NCBI GenBank assembly: GCA_003427395.1 | Contig: BFEA01000530.1 | Span: 456,400 to 479,427 of the forward strand | Direction: 5' to 3' | DNA: 23,028 bases | Source of the DNA: Chara braunii | Lineage: Eukaryota; Streptophyta; Charophyceae; Charales; Characeae | Shown: positions 16,666 to 23,028 of the stretch, one piece after another | Position numbering within the stretch: position 1 is the stretch's first letter | Layout: the number at the start of each line of letters is the position of its first letter | Position numbers and translations under genes: made by a program | The notes under the pieces: generated by a model | Told to the model about the DNA's origin: nothing | Databases searched by the model: none | Seen by the model: only the letters and a program-made list of their open reading frames with translations

Positions 16666-17036
16666 CGTGAACAAGGGTGATGGGAGTCAGGCAGGAATGG
16701 CCACCACCGAGAACAAGCGTGATGAGAGTCAGCCAGTCACCATAGACGGACCCGAAGGAAGCAAGGTTACCCTGAAGACTATGCACGAATTTGACAAGCG
16801 TCATAAGGTGTCCTTACAGAATAGAGGGCTACTAATGACAAGGAGTTGCCAGATGATTCCCGAAGAACTCGCTGAAGGGAAGAAAGATTGAAGTGGAAGA
16901 ACTGGAGAACAAGAATGTTATAGATGGGATAGCTTACTCGAAAGAGAGTGATAATGATGAGTTCAGAGGGTGTATAAACCTGTCTTTTTTGGAGGAATTC
17001 CCCCACACGGCGAGGGTAACGCTAGCGTGCCTCTAG
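16666..17036 (+). pseudogene. Plus-strand coding remnant, unknown, adjoining an LTR-like sequence
   Basis: A plus-strand frame runs from the junction with the integrase remnant to TGA at 16889. The next frame then takes over with matching composition (IEVEELENKNVIDGIAYSKE) to TAG at 17034-17036, so a single-base frameshift near 16880 is likely. A 26-bp imperfect direct repeat at 16669-16694 and 16711-16736, period 42, encodes NKGDGSQ and NKRDESQ as an in-frame 14-residue repeat. The product is charged (DKRHKVSLQNRGLLMT; MIPEELAEGKK). I recognise no domain. Its position directly before an LTR-like sequence suggests the last part of an element's polyprotein or an extra 3' gene. Confidence 0.4.
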
Positions 17037-17340
17037 CTTGCCCCTAGTCTACAGAGCATGAGGCTCCTCCCCGCCCCTGCCACGTGGCAGGAGCCCGCAG
17101 CCTATCAAAACCCTAAACTCAGACATTAGACTGAATCACTACTCCTAACCTATGTGAGGCACCTTCCCACTCGCACCATATGGCCCATCACCATTATATA
17201 AAGAGTCCTCCGCTCAAGGATGTGTGGTGAAGAGTAGGGGAGAGAAAATACACCTTTCTCAAATCCAATCAGGTGGATAGGAGTAATCCAAGTCAACTTG
17301 AGTCATGTTGAATCATAGGAAAACACGATAGCACGACCAA
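16990..17340 (+). mobile_element. LTR-like sequence with TATA box (plus strand)
   Basis: TATATAAAG lies at 17195-17203 in a promoter-like setting (CACCATTATATAAAGAGTCC). It follows the coding remnant that ends at 17036 and precedes purine-rich leader-like sequence (GGGGAGAGAAAATACACC). A CCACGTGG palindrome occurs at about 17080. The start could be the TG at about 16981 or 16972. I cannot see a terminal CA or a primer-binding site with confidence, and no second copy is in the window, so this may be a solo or 3' LTR of the element carrying the preceding ORF. Confidence 0.45.
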
Positions 17341-17515
17341 TCACATGTGGTGAACAACTAAATAAAAAATCATTGAATCATTGAAGACTGAACTAATCAA
17401 GAAGCTGACAGAAATTGGGCGGATTAGAGCACAACAACTTAAGTCAATACGCTGCCACCCAGACGAAGCATGATGGACGAGGCAAGGAACTCGCACCATG
17501 AGCATTTGGACAGGA

Positions 17516-18706
17516 TCAAAGCACTGCCCAAACTCGACAATCACGCAGACAACAAAATACCCATGGGATCAACCATTTATACAATTGACAGTTCCACTTC
17601 AGCAAAAGACTAAAACATGACACATCATACAGTGACCCTAAGAATCGTTGCAAAGGGTGAAGGATGCAAGTAGCCAAATTCCCCGTAATCCTAATACTGG
17701 TGGATGCTCCCACGATGGCTCGCTCTTGAAAAGCATCGACATACCGAGCACCAGCTGGGAGCTCCGCAACAGAAATCGGAGCAGTTGTCATCGTTGTTAT
17801 GGGTTGAGCAATGAAGTTTGTAGATGAATTGGAGATTGTTGGTGGTGGCACGAAGAATGAACCTGATGATTGATTTTGAAACTCCTCCCCGTCGCAAGAT
17901 AATACCGGACTGCAAAAAGGAGTGATCGTCATAGTTGTGGTTTTTGAAATTGACAGCGCCCCCAAATCGCAGGATGATACAGTGATGCACGCAAGAGCAG
18001 TCTTCATAGTTGGAATTGATGTAATCGATGTAGTTTCCAAAGCTGCATCTATTGACGGTGACATACCAGATTGAGTGACAAGGGGCTAACCATAAACCGC
18101 CATGCTTGCTGACAGCACGCCGCCCGATTGATGCACCAACGCAGCACCCTGAGCATGCGCCACGTCTAACAAACTGTAGCACTGGTTCAAAATCTCATTT
18201 GTCTGGCGCCAATCAAGCAAATCGTCAAGCAGGGGATCAGGTCCCTCCTCTAACTCCCAGACCACCACCAACATACTCTATAAGGTGTTCTCCAGCCAGC
18301 GGACCCGCGAGGTTGCTCCCCCATCGACCTCAGTCAAAACCGAAGTCTGCGAGGAGAGAGCAGCCACCATCTCCTCCAGTCGGCGCCGGCCAGCAATCAT
18401 CGTGAGAATCCATTGAGCAGTAGTGTTCCAAGCCGCCTGGAGTAACCATGTCACCTGCCTGGTTGTCGTGCCTATCTCGCAGATGTCACAAACTTCCGTA
18501 GAGTGTTGTTGTTGATTACGCAAGGACGCCTTCCTCCTGTTGACCGCGAAATGCTTCCATCTCGCCCATGCCGCCGCGTCACGTGATGGCGAAGACGTCA
18601 ACCAGATCAACCTTCCTCGATCACGATGTTGCCGAGGTTCAGGTCTCGTGACCGTTGCGCCCGCAGAATGAAAATTCGCCTCAGGTCGAAGGAAGAGGAG
18701 GAATGG
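17516..18706 (-). pseudogene. Interrupted minus-strand ORF, unknown, Ser/Thr-rich C-terminal half
   Basis: One minus-strand frame is open from 18706 to a TGA at 17516-17518, apart from two TAG codons at 18278-18280 and 18086-18088. That makes about 395 codons. The N-terminal part is Arg/Trp-rich (RDAAAWARWKHFAVNRRKAS). The middle is acidic and leucine-rich around the first TAG (ELEEGPDPLLDDLLDWRQ). The C-terminal half holds a degenerate 23-residue repeat in three copies (TMKTALACITVSSCD; TMTITPFCSPVLSCD; TMTTAPISVAELPAG). This matches a ~68-bp DNA repeat at about 17873 and 17940. It might be Gag-like, given the neighbouring pol remnant on the same strand, but no diagnostic motif is present. 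There is no start codon I can defend. Confidence 0.4.
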
Positions 18707-19090
18707 TCACACTTGTCTCTCAAAACTGAAGGGATGCACACGAGGTATCAACTGCCTCGTTGGTTTCCTTTTTTTTTTTTTGGCTTTGGCACCCAGCCAA
18801 CAACACCTTCTTGGTTCTAGTGCCCTCGTAGCATCCCCTCGACCTGCTGAAATACAGAACGAAGTTCGATCCTACAAGATTCGAAATGAAGGGGTTGTAT
18901 GCACAACATGCCTGCCAAGGCACCAGGCTTACCCGCATGGCCGATTTCCGCTGCGCGATCTAGATGGTTGCGCGGTCGAAATTGACCACGTCGTACTAGT
19001 TCTTAGAGTGTTGCACCAAAAGGAGCTAGCCGAAGCTAGGTGTCGTCAACCTTGATCCTGATATTGTTGGGCGAAAGTTTGGCATATTAC
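18707..19090. other. Unassigned stretch with poly(T)
   Basis: A 13-T run lies at 18769-18781. The minus-strand read is therefore A-rich and could be a poly(A) tail of a minus-strand insertion. Plus-strand and minus-strand ORFs of 72-91 codons overlap here. Neither has a recognisable motif. Confidence 0.35.
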
Positions 19091-19322
19091 CTACTGGGCT
19101 AGCTCATGTTCCAATAGGAGGAGGAGCAACCTTTTTATTATGAAGGGCACTCGCCCAGTGACCCTTCCTACTACAGCCTCATTAATCCTCACCTCCTTCA
19201 ACCTTTCAAGTGGTCGGTTGCCCGTCCACAGCTCGGACGGGTACCCGGTCTGGTAAGCCATAACATCGTCTTCCGGGCCCCTAGGCACAAGATGAAAACC
19301 CCACTGACGTATCTGTCCAAAA
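19091..19322 (-). CDS. Possible exon or ORF fragment, unknown protein
   Basis: On the minus strand a pyrimidine-rich run ending in TATTTTATATGCAG, a good splice-acceptor form, comes directly before 19322. From there the frame reads GQIRQWGFHLVPRGPEDD, AYQTGYPSELWTGNRPLERL and KEVRINEAVVGRVTGRVPF before TAG at 19091. The composition is more protein-like than other short ORFs in the window. Just beyond the TAG the sequence GTAATATG could serve as a splice donor. I recognise no family. It may equally be a retroelement scrap. Neighbouring exons could not be identified. Confidence 0.25.
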
Positions 19323-19583
19323 CTGCATATAAAATAGGAAAAAAAATAGGCAACCTATACCTTCTGTGTTGCAACCGTGAACACAACACGACCATTGTTT
19401 TTCGGTACTTAGATCCCGAATCGCGTGGCTGCTAAGTCGCGAGTCTTTACTTTATGTAGGATAAATTTTAGATGAAGTACTCCATCGATCGTTCGTAACT
19501 GCGGCCTTGCTAAACGAAAAAAGCGGCCGGTCATTCCACAGGTTCTCACAGTCATTCTCGCATGCCGGACGCATCCGGACTTG
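19323..19583. other. Unassigned stretch
   Basis: I see no gene or repeat that can be supported between the possible exon and the dispersed repeat. Confidence 0.3.
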
Positions 19584-19670
19584 AACCACCACTACCTCCA
19601 CCAGCGTTGGAAAAAATTGGAAATGTGGTCGTTTTCCCACTTTTTTCAAAGTTTTCGGGGGTTTGACGAG
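19584..19670 (+). repeat. Dispersed repeat, copy 1
   Basis: AACCACCACTACCTCCACCA starts this copy. It goes on through a GTTGG...GGAAATGTGGTC...TTTTCCCA hairpin and an AAAGTTTTCGGGGGT box. The same order of blocks occurs at 21703-21795. Similarity fades towards both ends, so the element limits are unclear. Confidence 0.65.
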
Positions 19671-20234
19671 GCTCTGCAGTTGGGCCTGGAGGGCCCCTTC
19701 GAAAAACAAAAAGAAAAACAAAAGATCATGTCGGGGAAGGCCGTGCACCAAGTTGTGCTCACACCAAAACTCGCATGTTCGTATCTAGCCGAAATAGTGG
19801 TCAATTTCAGGTTTTCATTGTTTTTTTTTTGTTTTTTTTTTTTTTTTTCCCAGAGTCGGTGCCCCCCCTGAAAGGCACGGCGCAGTCCAAGGGCTGCTAA
19901 CACTTTGTGGAGGAGAGCATGCCCACACTATTACTTCGCATAATGTATGAAACTGCTTTCCCGCCCTAAGTTCGGTTTCATTTTTTTTTGCCCTTTTCCT
20001 TCTTCTGTGGCGCTGACACCCTTCTCGTAACGCCCTCACTGAGGGCATACTCACATATGTGCTGTGAGCGGGTCGTTTTTTGAAAGTCTGGCCGTGTTTT
20101 TTTTTTCCCGGGAGAGTACAAAAACAGAAACAAAACGGAATCCAGGCTCAACAAAACTCGGTGCGCAGTGAAAATCGGGGTCAGCAAAAACAGGCTCGGA
20201 GGGTTTTATAGGTAAAAAGTTTCTTCATGTAGGT
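19671..20234. other. Low-complexity stretch with poly(T) runs
   Basis: T runs lie at 19821-19830 and 19832-19848, with shorter ones near 19981-19988 and 20098-20106. The frames that cross them give Lys- or Phe-rich ORFs with no protein features. I found no gene. Confidence 0.5.
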
Positions 20235-20385
20235 CCGACCCAAATGAACTTTGGCAAAGACTCAATCTCATCAAGTCAAAGAATTTCCAGTAAATGGTCA
20301 GACAATGTTTGGTATTAAAAATCCCGAGCAGATACCTTTGTAAGGGTTTTTTCTCCGACAGCGGCTTCGCTAACCCAAACGCTCG
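20235..20385 (+). pseudogene. Probable LSU rRNA fragment, plus sense
   Basis: The blocks TGAACTTTGGCAAAGACTC, CAAGTCAAAGAATTTCCAGT, AAAAATCCCGAGCAGATACC and TTTGTAAGGG...CTCCGACAGCGG follow the order of the 26S blocks TGAAACACGGACCAAGGAGT, GAGTCAACGGGTGAGTAAAC, CAAGGAAGCTGATTGGCGGG and CGCGGGTGCACCGCCGACC. The last block closely resembles the derived palindrome at 10810-10827. Similarity stops after the GACAGCGG box. Divergence is higher than in the 10.3-12.3 kb copies. Confidence 0.5.
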
Positions 20386-20589
20386 CCCCAAACCGTCCAA
20401 GCAAGGCGCGTTCCGATCACACGCCCACTCGGTATGATTTACTGATGTGTCGCTAACCAAGTCATCAACAATGATTGGTCCTATAGTCTGCAGACTATGT
20501 GTAATGTCATAAACATGTGCGTTCAACGGTCGAAACTAAATCGAGCCACACGTCACTGCAGCCCGCGACGGCAATGGCTGATCCGAATG
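20386..20589. other. Unassigned stretch with 16-bp palindrome
   Basis: ATAGTCTGCAGACTAT at 20483-20498 is a perfect 16-bp palindrome. Nothing else could be identified. A 106-codon minus-strand ORF spans it and the LSU-like piece to its left, and is not credible. Confidence 0.5.
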
Positions 20590-20700
20590 CTAAGGCGCAC
20601 TTTGCAAGCCTAACCAACTGAAGTCATCATGCACGGGCGTTGTCACGAGAGCTTGCGGATTAGCTCGTCGACCGCCAGGACCGACGACCACCCAACTACA
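20590..20700 (-). pseudogene. Possible LSU rRNA fragment, minus sense
   Basis: On the plus strand CTAACCAACTGAAG, GTTGTCACGAGAGCTTGCGG, ATTAGCTCGTCGACC and GACCACCCAAC follow the complement of the 26S (CTAGTTGATTCGG, GTTGTTACACACTCCTTAGC, GGATTTCGACTTCCATGACC, GACCAACACC). Blocks are short and need small gaps. The orientation is opposite to the LSU-like pieces at 20235 and 20930. Confidence 0.4.
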
Positions 20701-20929
20701 TACCACGCGATGCAATAATGTGTACTCATACTATCACACATTTTACTCAGCTTGCTTTGCCACGACTATACTCGCCTAGGCGTACTATCGCCCAAGGAAG
20801 CGCGTGGGGGTCATACCCTTCCGTGTCTATTTGTCCTTACTATCACTGTCGTGGCGAAGGCGACTCAAGGGTCAACACATCAATGCGCCAATGCATCCTC
20901 CACGAGGTTGACGCCTATCTACACGACCA
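20701..20929. other. Unassigned stretch between LSU-like pieces
   Basis: I see no gene or clear repeat. It lies between two LSU-like pieces of opposite sense and may hold more LSU sequence that is too diverged to align by eye. Confidence 0.3.
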
Positions 20930-21015
20930 TTTTGCAGTACCTTGCTGCACTTTGTGCATGTTGCAAAAATCCGAGCTAATACCCCTATAAGGGTATAATC
21001 TCCAATAACGGCCCT
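20930..21015 (+). pseudogene. Possible LSU rRNA fragment with palindromic helix, plus sense
   Basis: GTTGCAAAAATCCGAGCTAA, TACCCCTATAAGGGTATAAT and CTCCAATAACGGC follow the same order as AAAAATCCCGAGCAGATACC, TTTGTAAGGGTTTTTT and CTCCGACAGCGGC at 20318-20368. They also follow the minus-strand sequence at 10850-10795. Similarity to the other two copies is better than to the normal LSU, so this is the weakest rRNA call taken alone. Confidence 0.45.
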
Positions 21016-21430
21016 CATCTTTGTTCCCCTTCATCAACAACATCGCACTACACTGTTTTTTACTACACACAAACCATCAACCTCAGCAAGGTCACCTAAG
21101 CATATCTAACAAAAAATGTAACTACGAATGTACGATTGTGGCACGCAAGCCCCATCTAACAAATTACTAGACACATCTATACTCTTACTAAAGTGTACAC
21201 CGGGTCTCGCGTGACGCCCCCGCGGGGCCCGACTTACAGTGTTGGGAAAACACTTCAGATGGGGGAGGCGGGCGTAGCGGATACCACTCCTCGAGCGGTT
21301 TGCTTCGGCGCATGTTTGAATACAAGTACATAACCGCAACGCGGCTTGCTGGAAGTCACATGCAGATAACCCAAGAATACGGTGGTGTATCTTTCCATAA
21401 TGTGAAGGAAGATTCACTCTAGCATAAATC
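21016..21430. other. Unassigned non-coding stretch
   Basis: A 103-codon minus-strand ORF (21106-21417) has no recognisable motif. A short GC-rich part near 21210-21235 contains CCCCGCGGGG. I see nothing else that can be supported. Confidence 0.35.
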
Positions 21431-21636
21431 TTTTTTTTTTTTTTTTTCCCTTGGCAGTGGCAGGGTCAGGGCCTAGCTCCACGACTCTCCACATGCACCA
21501 AAAACAAAGAGAATGGATCCTTTGTCTGAACATGGGAAGATACACTGCCAATTTCTTCACCCTATTTTCCCGAGCAGCCCGACCGTGCAAGGACTAAGGA
21601 AGGTCCCAACCAAGGAAAAAAAAAAAAAAAAAAAAA
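21431..21636 (+). repeat. Segment bounded by T17 and A21 runs
   Basis: A T17 run at 21431-21447 and an A21 run at 21616-21636 bound 168 bp of ordinary sequence. Such a pair could be two tails of oppositely oriented retroposed sequences, or ends of one foldback-like insertion. No gene source is visible. Confidence 0.6.
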
Positions 21637-21702
21637 CATGTTATGCAGAAAAAGAAACTGAACAACTTTATCGTCAGCGTCACATCGTTTCTTTACCAAA
21701 TT

Positions 21703-21795
21703 TAACCACTAGTACCTCCACCAGTGTTGCCAAAAATAGGGAAAAAGTGGCATTTTTCCCAAACTCCTAAAGATTCGGAGGTCGGGCCCGACAAC
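21703..21795 (+). repeat. Dispersed repeat, copy 2
   Basis: AACCACTAGTACCTCCACCA starts this copy, matching 19584. The hairpin is clearer here: GGGAAAAA at 21739-21746 and TTTTTCCC at 21753-21760 with a 6-base loop. AAAGATTCGGAGGTCGGG follows, matching AAAGTTTTCGGGGGTTTG of copy 1. The copies are 2.1 kb apart in the same orientation. Confidence 0.65.
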
Positions 21796-22650
21796 GACTG
21801 CCATTGATAAATCTGATCGGCGGTTCTCACTTCGTTTCGGCCTCCGAAGAAGTTAGAGGACCAACTGAGGCCCGCTATTTTCCCATACGACAAAGGAACT
21901 AGTGGTTTAAAATTAAAAAAATAACTTAAAAAATAATTTTTCATTTTTTATTTTTTTATTTCTTTTCGGCCCGGCCGGGCAAGTGGATCCAGGCCACTCT
22001 GGTAGCCTAGGTTCTTTTCCTAAATTTGTCAGGTTTTTTTTTTTTTTTAGATTCGTTCGTTTTCGAAGTTTTTTTTTTTTTTTTTCTTTGTCTTTTTCTA
22101 ATCGAGGACGCTGCCCGGCCGGTTGGGCCCAGGGGGGCCGCCCAGGTAAATTGGGCAGGACAAAAAAACGCCCAGAATTTTTTATTTTTTTTTTTTGAAA
22201 CCGGGGTCATTCTGCGTTCGGCGAGAGAACCCCGAATCTGCAATAAAATTTTGGTTTTGGTGGGGGGGCGTCTGTGATGGGGCGCAGATGCACTTTTTTT
22301 TTCTTTTATAAGGAGTGTGTGTGTATACAAGGGGGGGCGAGAGAGAGAGAGAGAACGGATCCCCTTAACATGGCTCAGACGGCCCATGCAGGCTATCTGA
22401 AGGGTCCTCGCATACATGTGGTGCAGACCACCCCACCAAAATCCAGGCAGGCAGTGAATAGGAAATTGTAGCGGACCCACCGGGTGTGGTGCTCCGCTAG
22501 TGACAGAGATGGAGATGGAGGAAGAAAGGGGAGCAAGTTGGCACAGCGCAGCTCCCCACGCAAGACTCCAACGCACGTACTCCAAAATGTGCAAGTGATG
22601 AATGAGAATGAAAACAGACAATGGCTGGGATATACCCCAACGGACTGACG
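21796..22650. other. Low-complexity stretch: T runs, GT and GA microsatellites
   Basis: AT-rich sequence at 21905-21965 is followed by T runs near 22034-22048, 22069-22085 and 22182-22197. GT repeats lie near 22314-22324 and GA repeats at 22339-22354. A 248-codon minus-strand ORF (22007-22753) crosses all of these and its C-terminal third is Lys-rich only because of the T runs. I do not accept it as a gene. Confidence 0.55.
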
Positions 22651-22667
22651 GGACTGGACTGGACTGG
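22651..22667 (+). repeat. (GGACT)3 short tandem repeat
   Basis: GGACTGGACTGGACTGG is a short pentanucleotide repeat, preceded by a related CGGACTGACG. Confidence 0.85.
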
Positions 22668-22719
22668 CTGGTACCGACAGAGGTACCGGCCTGGACTAGC
22701 CTACCCCAAATATAACACA

Positions 22720-22758
22720 GGCCTGTGAGAACAGGCCAAGGGGCTGGTCTCACAGGCC
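22720..22758. repeat. Perfect inverted repeat, 11-bp arms
   Basis: GGCCTGTGAGA at 22720-22730 pairs perfectly with TCTCACAGGCC at 22748-22758 across a 17-nt loop that itself contains ACAGGCC. No run of T follows on either strand, so there is no sign of a terminator. The surroundings (22668-22920) hold no gene. Confidence 0.85.
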
Positions 22759-22920
22759 ATCCCGAGGTCCGCTACACGATCCTCGGCCTGTGATGGATCG
22801 CCTAGATACAACATGCTTCCGCCAAGAAGCGGAACTCTACCAAAGAAAAGAAAACCTGAGTAGTCTAGGATGCGGAGCAAGCTCCATGCTGAGTCCATGC
22901 GATGCAACCTAGGATATAAA

Positions 22921-22960
22921 ATGTCACAAAACAGCAATGTCACAAAACAGCAATGTCACA
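22921..22960 (+). repeat. 16-bp tandem repeat, 2.5 copies
   Basis: ATGTCACAAAACAGCA is repeated exactly at 22921 and 22937, followed by a partial copy at 22953. The rest of the window end holds nothing I can assign. Confidence 0.92.
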
Positions 22961-23028
22961 GCTAACAGCCTAAGTGAAAGTAGGAGCAACTAACTAACAT
23001 ACATGTCCTAGGAAAGCAAAAAGTAGTG

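Noticed and set aside
17691-18182. 163-codon minus-strand ORF overlapping the interrupted ORF
   Set aside because: It is in another frame of the same DNA repeat and is Cys-, Asn- and Ile-rich without motifs. The frame with two TAGs is longer and carries a coherent peptide repeat.
22007-22753. 248-codon minus-strand ORF
   Set aside because: It crosses several homopolymer and dinucleotide runs and its tail is Lys-rich solely because of T runs on the plus strand.
1-23028. CRISPR arrays, bacterial operons, phage genes
   Set aside because: No short direct repeats with unique spacers of constant size and no gene clusters with ribosome-binding sites were seen. The repeats found are contiguous minisatellites or dispersed eukaryotic-type repeats.

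Overview
This looks like a gene-poor, repeat-dominated stretch of a eukaryotic nuclear genome. There are no operon-like gene runs. The only recognisable coding sequence is decayed retrotransposon. The rest is minisatellites, microsatellites, homopolymer runs, long palindromes and diverged ribosomal RNA pieces. The rRNA pieces read more like green-plant 26S than fungal 28S (for example GAGTGTGAGCATGCC at 10.78 kb, minus strand), so a streptophyte is my best guess. The rRNA comparisons were made by eye against a consensus I remember; nothing was computed.

Layout. 1-1.3 kb: a TATA box embedded in six successive palindromes, followed by a ~54-bp minisatellite, probably part of an LTR or leader. 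3.3-4.95 kb: two diverged arms of one unidentified repeat in inverted orientation, with a strong hairpin in the spacer. 4.97 kb: an (AC)25 microsatellite. 6.06-8.04 kb: three AT-rich repeat systems (a ~123-bp array, nested palindromes, and a CAATCTTATGG-anchored array). 9.7-10.1 kb: a direct repeat.

10.3-12.35 kb is the most interesting part. Two diverged copies of an internal piece of the large-subunit rRNA face away from each other. Both carry the same abnormal insertion, an inverted segment from further downstream in the rRNA. A third LSU-like piece lies between them. More LSU pieces, again in mixed orientation, occur at 20.2-21.0 kb.

12.8-18.7 kb is a set of overlapping Ty3/Gypsy-type remnants. 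On the minus strand there is the 3' end of pol (integrase tail with a GPY motif, one TAG and one frameshift), then a polypurine tract, then an LTR-like sequence with a TATA box. Two GC-rich minisatellites follow; one of them switches from 72-bp to 41-bp units without indels. Next to this is a plus-strand coding tail with its own LTR-like sequence. A minus-strand ORF of unknown function follows, interrupted by two TAGs. 18.7-23.0 kb holds homopolymer runs, a dispersed repeat pair, the second LSU cluster and short tandem repeats. I see no intact host gene that I can defend.
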